A stretch of 64,000 nt of DNA. Source: Bifiguratus adelaidae. Taxonomy: Eukaryota; Mucoromycota; Endogonomycetes; Endogonales. Made by a program: the position numbers and the translations under genes. The notes under the pieces were generated by a model that worked only from the letters and a program-made list of their open reading frames with translations, searched no databases and had not been told where the DNA came from. This document shows, piece by piece, positions 31,916 through 44,300 of the stretch. Every line of letters starts with the position of its first letter. The first letter of the stretch is position 1. Location: positions 1 through 64,000 of the forward strand of contig MVBO01000039.1 in the NCBI GenBank assembly GCA_002261195.1, given 5' to 3'.

Positions 31916-34823
31916 CTACTTTTTGGATTTCTCGAGCAACTTCTCCAACCTCTGTGTAATCAATTCGGCAATCTTTTTGACTTGGTTGTTGGAGCCTTTC
32001 TTTTGTAGAGATAACACGATCGTTTTGATGGACTCGACGTGCTTTGGATCGGCGCGTTTTGGGTATGCTTTAGGTTTCGTGAACATGGAAAGAATCCGAG
32101 TTGCTTTTGAGGTAACCACTTGTGGGTATTTGGCATCCAAGGTCTCAAACAAAGGCCCAATCAGATCGAGGACAAGCTCGGAATCGGATTGTTTGTTAAT
32201 ATAGATTTGAAGGAGGTCGAGAAGCTTGACTTGGAAATTGGCCTTGGATTGCTCGATTTCTTTGCGATTGGCCTTGTCGAGTCGCCGTTGCCGGAAAATC
32301 TCACTCAACTTTTCGTCATAGGCCAACATTTGCTCGTCGTCCAAATCCGAGAGGTCCTCGCTCTCTTCGTCATCTTGATCCATCTTGTCAAGTTTGGCTT
32401 GCAACTGAGCATTTTCGTCTCTTTCATAGGCTTTCTCTTCCTCTTCTTCTTCTTCTTCTTCCTCCTCGCTATATTCACTACTGACACCTTCGATGTCCAC
32501 GTTATCAACGTCCATGGCCTCCACATCATCATCCTCTTCCTCAATTGCCTCATCCAATCCTTGCAATGCCTAGCACCGCGTCAGCATCCTAAGCGATCCG
32601 CAGGATATTACACTTACATTAAGAATCAAGTCGAGAGAATCCTTTGTATACATGCCAGAAAAGACAGCAAACGTTTGTTCCGCCAATCGCTTCCACAAGG
32701 CGGAAGGTTTGGCGAGGAAGGAGATGAGCATGTCGAGAATGACGTCCACCGGTCTGAGGTCCTCTTCATCGTCGGCCTCAATTTTCTCCTGTGCGCAAAA
32801 CTTGTCGTAGGCGCTCATGACTTCGTCAGCGTTACCGATGGCTTCCTCTGGATCCAACAAGATTTCCACGACGAGATTGGAGAGCAAAAGCTCAAACGTT
32901 TTGATGTGTACGTCGTGATTGGTGTGAAGGCTGTTCAAGATTTGGTTGAGCTTGGTGTAAGCGGCTTCAAGTGTGGTTTGCGCCTCGGGTGAGAGCTCCG
33001 AAACGGCGATGGCTTTTGTGTTTATCCGTAGCGTCATGTAAAATTGGATGAAATAGGTGGCCCAGTACTGCTGATTGGTCATGCTGCCCATGGTCACTCG
33101 ACTGGGTCGGAACTGTGCCTGCTCGTCACCGGTAAAAAGAGGTTGCAAAGCGGAAAGGTCGGCTAGGACAGAACTGAAGCGAGCTTGACACACTGTCCGC
33201 GTCTTGGCGCTCAAAGCAGGTTGACATTTTACATAGACGTCCTGATCAACCTTGACCTGAGCACTCTTGACGTCAAAGAAGGCATAGAAGAGGAGGAATT
33301 TGGCGCTGGATGCAATCCACGTTTCGCTTCTGCTCAACTTGGGATGCCGTATCAAGGCAATCATGCGATCACAGACCCATCGGCGAAGGGTGTCTTGAGG
33401 AATGGCGGCATTGAGTTTTGACGCTGCGGCGCCGTTGACAAACAAGGATTGGAGATTCTTGCAATACTGCTCCATGCCTTTTGTAGACAATTTTGCGAGG
33501 AGATCCATGACCACGGTGGTCTTGGTCAAGGTATCAAAGTTAAGATTTCCGTTCGGACCTTCCAGTTCGGCGACGCAGGTCATTACGGTATCATCCGATG
33601 TAAGCGTGTCTGTCAACACGGAGAGAAAATGCTGGGCAGCACTGTGTAAATGAGCATGTTCGGAGGCGAGGTTGTTAATGAGCGTCCGCATCATGTTTCG
33701 AGTAAAGATGTGTTTGATCTGGTCTGGCGTCACCTTTTGCAACACTAATTCTGCCGCCTTGAAACCCCAGAGTTTGCGACCTTGTGAAGCTTGATGATGG
33801 AACAAGGTATCGTCGACACATGTTCTCCAAAGCTCTTCAAATGGAGCCATATCTGAAAAAGCGCTGTCATCGGTATATTGGTCGAAAATGGCATTCCAGG
33901 CGGGATGTAGGTTCGCCTGCCAATTCTTTTGGTGTACTGTATCTTCTTGATCGATAAAACTTTCGTCTTTGAGAATGAGGGCGAGATCGGAAAGGTGATC
34001 TGGCTTGAGCAATGCCTTTCCAGAAGGTTGCTTTAGGAGGAGGGCGAGGTATAATTGATTCGCATTTCGGATGCCTGATGCTAGTTCCTTTTTGACAATG
34101 TACGCCGCCATCTTTCTGCTGAGTCCCTTGTTGGAAGGCTGTAAAGCTCTTGTGAGTATTTTCGTCTGCTTCATCCCGTACCTTAACCCAACCCTTCCCT
34201 ACCTTGGTTGCAAGCCTTCCGAGCAAAAGCATGCAAGGCCGAGTCAAGTAGGATCTTTTCTGACTCAACTCAATAATAACATCAATCAATTGCTGCACAT
34301 CTTCTTGCTTTGTGGTTGATCTTTCCACGAGGTCAGAGTCAATGATGGCCGAAAGTCCCACGAGTCGGCCAAACAATATCTCGCTTTCCTCGCCAGATTT
34401 CATTCCTCCCGACACTTGAGTATGCGCCAACAGTCGATCCAGACAATAGTTGAGCGTAAGAACGTCCAGCATGTGAAGCAACTGCCATTTCGCATGTGAG
34501 ATCTAATGTGAGGCGAAGAAATCGACTCTATCTCCTACCTCGCGCAATGCAACCGTGAAACCTTCTCGAGCATTCAACCGCGTGGATGGCAAACCCTTCA
34601 TCAACCGCTCCAAGGCATACATGACATCCTCTGCCAATAGCTTGCCCAGCCGTTCCTTGACATCGCCAATAGCGTTCAATGTTGTCCATTGTGTCCCTAG
34701 CGCCTTGCGATGCGCCTGTTGTGTCTCATACAGCCAACGTAACAGAGCAACTATGGCTGCCAATCGCTCTTCAGTGTCTACCACCACTAACGGCTCAAAT
34801 AAATCGAGCACGGACACCATCAC
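31916..34823 (-). CDS. POL5: POL5/MYBBP1A-like nucleolar protein
   Basis: A 919-residue protein of the DNA polymerase phi family (yeast Pol5), a HEAT-like helical nucleolar protein needed for rRNA synthesis and 60S assembly rather than a real polymerase. Exons: 34823-34539, 34502-34203, 34138-32618, 32569-31916. The start resembles the family (VLDLFEPL, LERLMKGLPSTRLNAREGF), the middle keeps PAWNAIFDQY and QKVTPDQIKHIF, and an acidic run rich in Glu (around 32460-32420, about residue 735) precedes a basic, Lys-rich end as in Pol5. The first intron is only 36 nt. The start codon lies 57 bases from that of SF1/BBP on the other strand, so a short shared promoter drives both. Length is near the roughly 1020 residues of the yeast protein. 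Confidence 0.9.
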
Positions 34824-34880
34824 GCGGCTTACAAGAGAGAAAAAACAATTCTGTGGCTTAGCAACTCTCTTCTCTTGAGC
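34824..34880. promoter_or_regulatory. 57-bp divergent promoter between POL5 and SF1/BBP
   Basis: Only 57 bases separate the two start codons. The interval includes a pyrimidine/AT tract (GTTTTTTCTCTCTTG on the minus strand). The 5' UTRs must be very short or overlap each other's coding sequence. Confidence 0.5.
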
Positions 34881-36857
34881 ATGTATAAACCATCAGGCAC
34901 CAATGTTCTGCCGCTGGGGCCACGGCGTAAATTTGGAGAGATGGAGGGTGAAGAAGCACTGCTTCCACCACCACCACCTTCGGATGGTGCGCCACCTCCA
35001 CCGCCACCATCAGAGAAGCCTAGCGAACCTGCAGGTAGGTGGATGACCACCATCGTATGGTTTCAAGTCGCGATGCTTTGGCCTATTCACGTTCTCTGTT
35101 GCTCTTGTTCAGCCAATGGTGAGGGAAAGCGAAGAAAAAAGTCGCGATGGGGTACAGAAGAGTCCAAGGTCAACGTTCCAGGTATGCCTACCGCGTTGAC
35201 GGCCAACATGTCCAAGGAGCAATTGGAGATATATGTCAGTAAGTATCCTTCTCTACGTGTGCTTTCTGTTATGACCATGCACTCATTCTGTATCCTCCAC
35301 AGCTCAGATGCGCTTGGAGGAAATTAATCGCAAGCTACGCACAGGAGACGTTGTGCCACCGGAGGGTCAAAGGTACAGTGGCGAGCGCATCATGATTGGA
35401 TTATTCTTCTCATATGGACCTATCCCTGTAGATCTCCATCTCCAGAGCCAACATATGACGCCCAAGGCAAACGTACCAATACTCGTGAATTGAGATACAA
35501 GGCAAAACTGGAGAATGAGCGTCATAAGCTTGTCGAAAAGGCCCTGAAGATGAATCCCATGTTCAGGCCACCTGCCGATTACAAGAGACCGACCAAGGTC
35601 TCCGACAAGGTCTATATTCCGGCCAAAGATATGCCTGAGATCAACTTTATTGGTTTGCTCATTGGCCCTCGTGGCAATACGCTCAAAAAGATGGAAGCCG
35701 ACTCTGGCGCGAAAATCAGTATTCGAGGAAAGGGATCCGTCAAGGAAGGAAAGTCTAATCGTATGGATAGCTCCAGTAATCAAGGCCAGGAGGAGGATTT
35801 GCATTGTCTGGTGACCGCAGACTCGGAAGAAAAGGTCAAAAAGGCCGTCAAAATGATTGAAAAGATCATTGAGACCGTAAGTGTCTTGTGTTTATGACTT
35901 TGTACTTGTTGTATGGATGGTCGTTCATGCTTTCTAGGCCGCCTCTGTACCGGAAGGACAAAATGATCTCAAACGAAACCAACTACGAGAATTGGCAGCT
36001 CTCAACGGTACACTTCGAGACGATGAAAATCAGACCTGCAGTAATTGTGGTGCTCTTGGGCATCGACGATATGAATGTCCAGAACAACAAAACTTCACCA
36101 ACACGCTCACCTGTCGTATTTGTGGTAGTGCCGGTCACACAGCGCGTGATTGTCTGCAGAGAAATGATCCTGAAGCGATGGCTCGTGCGAGCGAAAGGGA
36201 CCAGCAGCTCGATTCAGAGTATTCAAACCTGATGGCCGAACTCGGCGAGTCTGTGCCCAATGATGAGGGCGATCGATCAGGGGGTCACTATGGGCCCTCT
36301 GGAGGAGCAGCTCCATGGCAAAGATCCTCTGGACCAGCCGGTGGAGCGGCGTCAGCTGGGGCGGCTCCCCCATGGCAACGAGGAGGCGACAGTGCCTCAG
36401 GCAATGCACCATGGCAAAAACAAGCACCTTCACACTCATCGAATTACAACTACTCTCACAGTCCTGCTAACGGCGCACAAAACTCTCCAGCTGCCGCACA
36501 TACCTCATGGGATCCCAATGCTGCCTATGCTCAAGGTTATAATTACGCTGGATACGACTATAGCCAGGCCGGTTACGATCCCTATGCAGCCGGCTACAAC
36601 TATGGCTATGGCTACGGTGCCTATGATCCTTATGCTGCGAATGGTTACAATGCGCAAGCCCCACCACCTCCAGGAGACGCCGCCTCATGGGTAAGTGAAG
36701 AGCTAGTCTGGAAAAGATCACTCAGTGTCTAATCATTTCCCTTTAGCAACAACCTCCACCGCCGCCTCCACCAGCATCTTCGACTGATGCTCCTCCACCA
36801 CCTCCTCCGTCAGCCGACTCGCAAGCTCCACCTCCTCCACCGCCACCTTCCTCATAA
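34881..36857 (+). CDS. MSL5: branchpoint-binding protein SF1/BBP
   Basis: Splicing factor of 552 residues that recognises the intron branch point with U2AF at the first step of spliceosome assembly. Exons: 34881-35034, 35113-35238, 35303-35372, 35432-35876, 35938-36690, 36747-36857. [10 protein letters not shown] motif, the U2AF-homology ligand with its Trp, precedes [16 protein letters not shown] and the KH domain ([29 protein letters not shown]). Two CCHC zinc knuckles follow ([14 protein letters not shown] and [14 protein letters not shown]). The C-terminal half is low complexity with Tyr/Gly repeats and poly-Pro runs, and the last exon is nearly all Pro, fitting U1/FBP-type contacts. Length and domain order match fungal BBP. 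Divergent from POL5. Confidence 0.97.
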
Positions 36858-37140
36858 TGTGACCGGGTCGTGTCTTGTGCAGGGTTGATTTTGTAAATCA
36901 TGGCAAATGCTTGCAGCGGAAATAATGTATTATGAATACGCGAGCTTCGCAATCATTGAAGGGGTACCAGTAGATGCTCAGTTGCGAGCTTCGAACCTAT
37001 GCATCGCCATGCACAGCCATGACATGCAATAAAACGCGTCAATGCCTCTCTCACTCTTCCTCTCTCCTTCCAGCACATTGGCTTGGATGACGTCACTCAA
37101 TTCAATAACGACGAAAAGCAACTTATTCACCTTCAGCAGC

Positions 37141-37867
37141 ATGGGAGCTGGACAATCAAGGGAACCTGGCCAAGATACCGTCATTTTCTTCAACAATGAT
37201 GTACCTCTAAGAGTAAGTGGACGTTGTACTTCATGGACGCTGAGTACAAGACTGACATGCGAATAGTTTTCGCAAAACTTGGTGGATCAACTCGAGACAC
37301 GGAAACCGGTAAGTCGCATGTTACTCACACAAATTCCTCTACAAAGGACCTAACTTTAATCCTAGCGCGCCGCTCCATCCTATCCCACAGATTCCGACTC
37401 CACATCCACCTCACACCCCGACTTTGAGCGACAGGTGCAGGAGAGGGTTCAAGAAGAACTACGACGGATCCGCGAACGGGAGAGTCAACTGAAGGGAAAG
37501 GTGGAACAAGAACTGGCAAGAGACGATGGATCATCGAGTGCCAATGCTGTCGTGACAGAAAATGATATTGAGCAGATGGTGAAGCGTATCAAGAGGTAAG
37601 AAGAGCGAAGCGGCGTGATGGTATGGTTCATTGCTGTCGACGTGTAGAGCCAATCCTAAGGAAGTGTCGCCCGAGGTAACAAAAGCCCAACAAACGGTGA
37701 TGGAATGTTATAGGTAGGCGCCATCATCCAGTTTGCGTGGGACGTTCTCTCACCTTCGTGTCCTTAGATCCAAGAAGATTCATCCCCTGGATTGCTGGGC
37801 TGAAGTAGAACATTTCAAAAAAACAGTATCTGATGCTCAGACAAGCTTTATATCATCTAGAACGTAG
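37141..37867 (+). CDS. MIC19: MICOS complex subunit MIC19 (CHCHD3-like)
   Basis: A 169-residue protein from five exons (37141-37212, 37267-37308, 37366-37595, 37648-37713, 37768-37867). MGAGQSRE at the N-terminus is a myristoylation signal of the family, followed by VIFFNNDVPL and a long coiled coil (about residues 55-105, rich in Glu and Arg). The C-terminus carries the conserved CYRSKKIHPLDCWAEV element of Mic19, with the Cys pair of its CHCH fold. The protein sits on the intermembrane-space side of the inner mitochondrial membrane and helps form crista junctions with Mic60. The ATG was chosen because it exposes Gly2, and a longer upstream frame lacks that feature. Confidence 0.93.
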
Positions 37868-37979
37868 TGTACCTATTTGAAGCCAGTCGCGTCAATTCCC
37901 ACCTTGGACAAATACAAGGACAGCTCTATGGACAATAGCCCTACTTCTCATGACCGCAACTATTTATATATACTCGTCT

Positions 37980-39044
37980 CTACGATGTCCATGATGTTAT
38001 CCTACGTTGACCGGCTAACATGCCATCGACATGTTGTAACAACTGCTCCACCGATAACTTGTCCATGGCATTTCGATCCCGTGCCGGAACCAGTTGCTTG
38101 TAACGCGTCAATATGCTGTGTAATGAGGCCGCCACCTCAGAAAGATTGTCATGGGTATTCATGTCATTCATTTCGTTCTTGTGATGGTCCTGAGGATCAC
38201 CATCCCTGTCGTCATCGTCATCCTGCAACGGCGTAAACGTCGATTTGAGATCCCCTCCATTATGCTGCCGCCACCAAAAGTACACTTGGGCTTGGCTGAA
38301 CCTTTCGTTGGGATACTTGGTCTTGAGTTCATGATAGGCCTGTCGAGCATCCTTTCGCATCGATTCTTGTGCCAAGTACTGCCGTACGACGGCCGGAGTG
38401 GCTTTAGGAGGAGGTGGCCCAGCATGGATCATGTCATGCCGTACTGTAGCCCGTACGATACTGGCTTTTCGATCAATCACGCCCGTCAGTCGGCCACCAC
38501 ATGGATATAGCTCCTTTTTCTTTGTCTTTCTTACTCGCTCCGTATGCGTGTCCTTGTGATAGGCGGCACTCTGTGAGCACACGGCATAGAAATTACATGT
38601 CGGTCTGCAAAGCCATCCTAAGTCCTTGTTTCCACCGCATAGACCATCACCACGCACTTACTTTAGGCGGGAGGATTTGACGTTTTTGAAAATGTAGCGA
38701 TAGCCATCGCAATTGGCAAGCGCTGAACACACCACTTTGGCCAATTCGGCATCGTTTAAATGCGCTTGCTGCCTACCAATCGATATCGCACATTCAAAGT
38801 GATATCCTTGTTGGACAGCATTCGCATCCATACGTACATGGTTTGCAAACGTGGACTGAAGCTGATCTAGCGTCGTGGAGACAAGGACGTTGGTCTGGCT
38901 CCCTTCCGCTGCGGAACCGGTGCTTTTGGACTTGTTGCGGGCACGACAGTCTCGACATGTTCTATAGGTCCGCTTGTAACCGCGAAAGTAGTCTTCTGGT
39001 AAATGTCGACAGCAGTGACTGCAGCAGGGATCCTTATCCGCCAT
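37980..39044 (-). CDS. zinc-ribbon/FAR1-like DNA-binding-type protein, uncharacterised
   Basis: A 335-residue protein from two exons (39044-38662, 38604-37980). The N-terminus has a four-Cys zinc ribbon (CSHCCRHLPEDYFRGYKRTYR, then CRDCRARN). The middle reads AELAKVVCSALANCDGYRY and FYAVCSQSAAYHKD, then YPCGGRLTGVIDRKAS and AGPPPPKATPAVVRQYLAQ, a layout like the FAR1/FLYWCH-type DNA-binding regions of transposon-derived proteins. The C-terminal part is Asp-rich and then helical. Families with this zinc ribbon plus FAR1-like block are numerous in Glomeromycotina and Mucoromycota from my memory. No transposase catalytic domain follows, so it is more likely a regulator or domesticated fragment than an active element. 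Function unknown. Confidence 0.72.
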
Positions 39045-39444
39045 GTAGTGTGATGCTGACACCTTCCGATGGTGTTAAGAGCAAGTGTTCAATCATTTCC
39101 ATTTAGAGATTTTGCAAGCAGAAGACAGAGAGAGCCATTGAAGGTGATAAACGAGGCATTGAGATGGTTTATGGCATGGACATAATGGTGGTGCATGCCA
39201 GAAAGCCTAGGCCGTAGAGATTGAAGCTTGTCGTGGACGCCAAGCGAGCAAAAGTCCACCTTGGCAGCTAAGGCAGCGGAGTCACGTGATCCGAGTCGAA
39301 AGTTGTTCAATTGTTGCCGATCCACGTTGCATGCTCACTCGGGCGCATTGTCGTGTCTTGCCTTGTCCAACAACTTTGAACCTTGTTTCCACTCTAAACT
39401 ACCGACTACAATCTTATTCTGCAGGTTCGACGCGTGACCACATA
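39045..39444. other. intergenic region, divergent promoters
   Basis: 400 bases between the FAR1-like gene (minus) and PUS1 (plus). Only short ORFs without family features. No repeat seen. Confidence 0.4.
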
Positions 39445-41152
39445 ATGAACACTGACAATACGGGTGAGACCAAAGCGAGCAGTTCGATCGCAGACGCTGG
39501 TGTCACGGTCGGATCAGCCTCAACAGACAAAGAGACAAACGATAGCACACCGCCAACCGCTGAAGGTCCCAAACCAAAACGTGCGAAAACACAAAAAGAA
39601 CGTCGTGAATATTTCAAGGAGCATCGAAGCTTCGCAGGTCGAGATAATCGACGTCAATTGGGCAGCAATACGCAAGAAGACGATGGAGAAAAGAAGTCAG
39701 AACGGTTAGGGCCGAAAAAGAAGGCGGCGGTCCTCTTTGGGTATTGCGGAGCTGGATATTCTGGGTTGCAAATGTGAGTGCGATAGATCGAAAGCTTGAC
39801 AGCGATAACCGAGATGTGATCCTGTAGCAATCCTGGTGCAAAGACCATTGAAGGTGAATTGTTTGATGCCTTTGTCAAGATTGGAGCTGTTTCAAAAGAC
39901 AATTCGGACGATCCGCGAAAGGTGAGCCATGAGCTGTGATTTGTCGTCTTGCTGACAGATCACTGACGCTCTGTTTCTGGCACTGTAGGTGGCACTCATG
40001 CGATCAGCCCGCACGGATAAAGGCGTACATGCAGCTGGTAACCTCATATCTCTTAAACTTGTTCAGCTCGAAAACCTCACCGACCTCATTAATTCCCATC
40101 TTCCACCCGAAATACGGATATGGGGCAAGTCATTGAGACATCTACACACGTTGAATTCTGGTATTAACGCGACCATGTAGGTATCCAGCGTGTCGTTCAA
40201 TCCTTTCATGCCAAGACAATGTGCGATTCGCGGAAATATGAATACTTTCTACCCACCTACGTATTCTTGCCCCCAACATCTGTGGAGCCGGAGGACGAAG
40301 GCAGTGCAGAAACACATGTACTCATCAGTACCACAGAGCGAGGAAAGTTCAAATATGTGAGAAAGCCGACAAGAGAAGAAATGGCCGAAAAACGAGCCTA
40401 TCGAATCGACGAGCCCACCCTAACCAAGGTCCGCGACATCATTGCTCAATACGAGGGTACCCACAACTTTTACAATTTCACCGTCAAGGCATCCTTTCAA
40501 GAAAAGACCAACACGCGATACATCAAGAGTTTCAAGGCATTGGACCCCATTGTGATTGATGGGACCGAGTGGTTGCGGATCAATATACACGGACAGTCCT
40601 TCATGTTGCATCAAATTCGGAAAATGATTGGTTTGTTGGTATTGATGGTTCGAGCCAGTACACCCGTCAGTCTGGTGCCCAAAACCTATGGCCCAAAAGC
40701 CGTCAATATACCTAAAGCTCCTGGTCTTGGTTTGCTGTTAGATCAGGTAGGTGGTCAATGCGCGAGTCCGAATGGCCTGTATGAACATGCGCTCGGCTAG
40801 CCGCTCTTTTCAACATACAACAAAAAGGTGCAAAAGGATGGCAAAGAACCGATTGATTTTGATAAATATGCAGTGGGTGACTGTAGCGCTGACCATTACC
40901 TGTCTCTACTGACCATGCTCTTTGTAGGATGTAATGACCAAGTTCAAACATGAACAGATCTATACGAGGATATTTGAAGAAGAGTTCAAAGAGGATCGAT
41001 TCGATTGCTGGCTCAAAAATACTGATGGACGCCAAATGCCAGAATTGGGTTATTTACATGCCAATGGGGAGATTCCAGACGATTGCGACTTGACCAAGAA
41101 GGAACGTGTCCTGGATGACGAAGATTTGGTGGATGGGGATAATGAAGAGTAG
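39445..41152 (+). CDS. PUS1: tRNA pseudouridine synthase PUS1
   Basis: A TruA-family pseudouridine synthase of 473 residues that modifies several tRNA positions and some mRNA/snRNA sites. Exons: 39445-39773, 39828-39921, 39989-40124, 40181-40746, 40801-40872, 40928-41152. After a basic, low-complexity N-terminus come GYCGAGYSGLQ, then RSARTDKGVHAAGN with the catalytic Asp, YEYFLPTYVFLP, and FMLHQIRKMIG, all family signatures. The acidic C-terminal tail (DDEDLVDGDNEE) is usual for fungal Pus1. The third intron has a GC donor, GGCAAGT, rather than GT, which was required to keep IRIWGIQRV in frame. The protein is expected in the nucleus and perhaps mitochondria. It could equally be the PUS2 paralogue in name. 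Confidence 0.95.
40125..40180 (+). other. GC-AG intron in PUS1
   Basis: A 56-nt intron starting GCAAGT and ending TAG. No GT donor gives a phase-correct join here, and the GC donor context (G before GCAAGT) is the usual one for this minor class. The joined exons read IRIWGIQRVVQ, as expected for the family. Confidence 0.8.
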
Positions 41153-41379
41153 ACAGAGAGATATAATAGAGGCAATGTCGCCCATATTGCCTTTAGCTTT
41201 TCACCACTTTTCACAAGAGCGTGGTAGGCTACTCTTCCATCACTGCTGATAAGCCCATATCCCATATTATCCTCGGTTTTCTCTCCTTCAATGCTTCTTT
41301 AACCTTGTGAGCTCCTTAGAGCCTGAAGTGCTGCCGAAAATTGACGTCGCGTTTATTCCCTGGCTCTCCCTTGGCAGCC

Positions 41380-44300
41380 ATGACTCGACAGAATGGGAGC
41401 AAAATCAGAACGATCGAGGTGCCTCTGCCGGATGATCAGATTCTAGAAGTGCACAGCGACGAGTTACCGGCGAATCCTGCAGAGTTGATTGACATCTTTC
41501 AGAATGAGAGTTGTCCTTTAAAGTACTGGCGATTACTTGCGGTAAGCCCACTCTTGCTTGTTTATGCAGGGTAGAAGACTCATGGCTTGGCATAGCTCGA
41601 GTATCAGAGACAAAACAAGATTGACGATGCAATGTTCATCCTATCCACAGCCCTTACAGCAGGTAAATCACGAGCATGGTGTTATTGGGCAGTATTGGGC
41701 TGTTATTGAGCAATCGCTAGGCCCATCTTCCTCAACGCCACGTCAAAAGCTTCCGCTTCTCGTCTTACAGGCTGCATTGCACATCTCCATAGCCAAACGT
41801 GCCAAAGAACCGGCTGAGAAAGAAAAGCACCTGAAAACAGCTACGCAGTTGATCAATGAATCGGATCGCATCAATCCACAATATGATCAGGCGGTGCTGG
41901 TAAAAGGTTTGCTCTATCTTCAGAGACGAAACTTGGACGATGCTTTGCGGTCCTTTCACATGATCCTAGATAACCGACCCTATTGTACTCCAGCACTCAT
42001 TGGACGAGCTCGAATTCATTATCACCGAAAGCAATACAAGCAGGCTTTGCGAAACTACCAGAATGCTCTCATCGCTGGGGAGGAGACCATTGATGTCAGG
42101 CTAGGCATCGGGCTGTGCTTTTGGAGGTTAAACATGGTCGCAGAGGCAAAATATGCTTTTTGCCGAGCTGCGGAGCTGGTAATGGCCACTTTCTCTGAAT
42201 TGAACTTATGTTGACATGTTAACCTTCTCTACAGGATCCCAGCAGCGCAACCGCCCTCATTTACATTGCCATCTTGGAACTCAACGAAGGAAAAGATACA
42301 GCTAAAGGAGACCGTGAACAATTCCTATCATTACAGCATGCTGCCCAACATATGCAAGCTGCGTTTAAAGCAGATCCCAAAAATCCGATCGTACTCAACA
42401 TGCTCGCAAACTATTATTTTATGCGTCGAGACTTTGCCAAGGTAAGGCACTCCATCACAGTCATAGATTCCAGCTAAAGCGCCTTTTCTTGATCCCAACA
42501 AGACGATGCAGTCGGCTTCCCGCGCTCTAAAACTAGCCTCGACCAACTCAATCAAGGCTGAAGCAGCTTACCAAATAGCTCGCGCCAATCACCAAATGGT
42601 AGGTCATACCTCTTGCACATCTTGAAGCCTAGGATGAACCAGTACCGTTTCCAGGAAAAATTCGACGACGCCTATTCGTTCTATAAGCAAGCTGTCAGCT
42701 TTCAGCCGCATCATCTGCTAGCATTGTACGGTTTAGGTCAGATGCAAATACGGAGGCGTGCGACAGACGCTGCGATCCAATCATTCGAGACAATATTGAA
42801 GAGCGAAAAAGATTCCAAGTCTGTCAAGATGGTCCTGGGGTCGCTGTATACTCGCAAAGGCGAGAAGCAAAAGGCGTTGAACCTCCTCAAAGACTTGGTT
42901 CAGGGCGATCAAAACGCCACTGCCGTGGAGGACGCGGATACTTGGCTAGAACTTGCCCAATTGTGGGAAGACATGGACGAAGATAAGGCCTTACAAGGTA
43001 GAAAGCTCTTATCCTCAAATGAAGGCGATCGACTTATTGTCATTTTTGTGCAGCCTACAACCGAGCATTGGAATTGTTGGCGGCGCGAGGGGTGGCTCCA
43101 CGCCTTGAAGTCCTCAACAACGCGGCCGCTTTAGAACAAACTCACGATGCGCTCGACATTGCTCATGAGTATTATGAAAGGGCAAGATCTGAATTCGAGA
43201 AGGCTCTTTCAGCCGATGTAGCAGAGGGCGAAAGGCGCGAGCCAATGCAACAACTCCAATTGACCATCGACTACAATTATGCTCGTTTATTAGAGACCCG
43301 AAATGACCTGGATAAGGCTGCCGAAATATACCGAAATATCATCGCCAAGCATCCAAGTTATCCCGATGGTACGTTTCAAGTCATAGCTGCTGGAAACCGC
43401 ATTCATTATCTGTTCAGCACATTTGCGACTGGGAGCAATCGAAATCTCACATGGACATAACGGAGACGCAGTAGAGCATTTCAAGGAGGTGTTTGACACC
43501 TGCGCTCAAAACACTGACGCATGGATCCTGATCGGTATTACGCAGGCGTCGCAGAATGAGATTCGCGATAGTCGCAAGAGCTTGGAAAAGGTGTTGAAAG
43601 ATTGCGATCGAAATGACATTTACGCACTGGTGGCCCTCGGTAATCATCACTTAAATGTCGCGCGAGATCTGAAGCGTGACGACCAAAAGCAACAGGTAGA
43701 TGGTCAACATTTGCATTGCTTCTTCCAGTGACTAATGAGACACCGTTAGCGTGATCAATCTTATCGACTTGCCGTTGAGTTTTATGATAAGGTGCTGCGA
43801 AAAGATCCGAATAACGTCTTTGCTGCAAATGGCATCGCCATCGCGATTGCTCAAAAGGGAATGCTACAGGAGGCAAAGGATTATTTTAGTCAAATTCGGG
43901 AAGCGGCTGGCAAAGTGCCTGCGGTGTCAGTCAATCTCGCTCATATCTACACGGAGCTCGGGCAGTACCGACACGCGATTGTTTTGGTAAGTCAAAGCCC
44001 TGTTGGTTAGTGTGAATTGACCGTCCTTTGTAGTACGAAAATGTTTCGAAGCGATTTTACGAAGGCAAAGATGCCAATCTGCTCATCTATATCGCTCGAG
44101 CATATTATACATTGGCTCGAGTTGAAAAGTCAGTAGAGCTCATGCAAGCAGCGCTGAAACAACTCGAGAAAGCCCTCCACTTGATGCCAAATGACCGTTC
44201 CATCCTCTTCAACATCGCTCTTGCCCATTCTTATTGCGCGCAATTTGTTCACGATAAGGATTCAGCAGATCGCACGTTGAGTATGCTCGCTCAAGCTGGT

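Noticed and set aside
32420-32466. Apparent microsatellite of CTT/TCC triplets
   Set aside because: It is the poly-Glu run of POL5, a normal feature of that protein, and not a separate repeat element.
32120-32992. 290-codon frame antisense to POL5
   Set aside because: Spans a POL5 intron and its acidic repeat. A shadow with a Leu/Phe-rich stretch from the reversed Glu codons.
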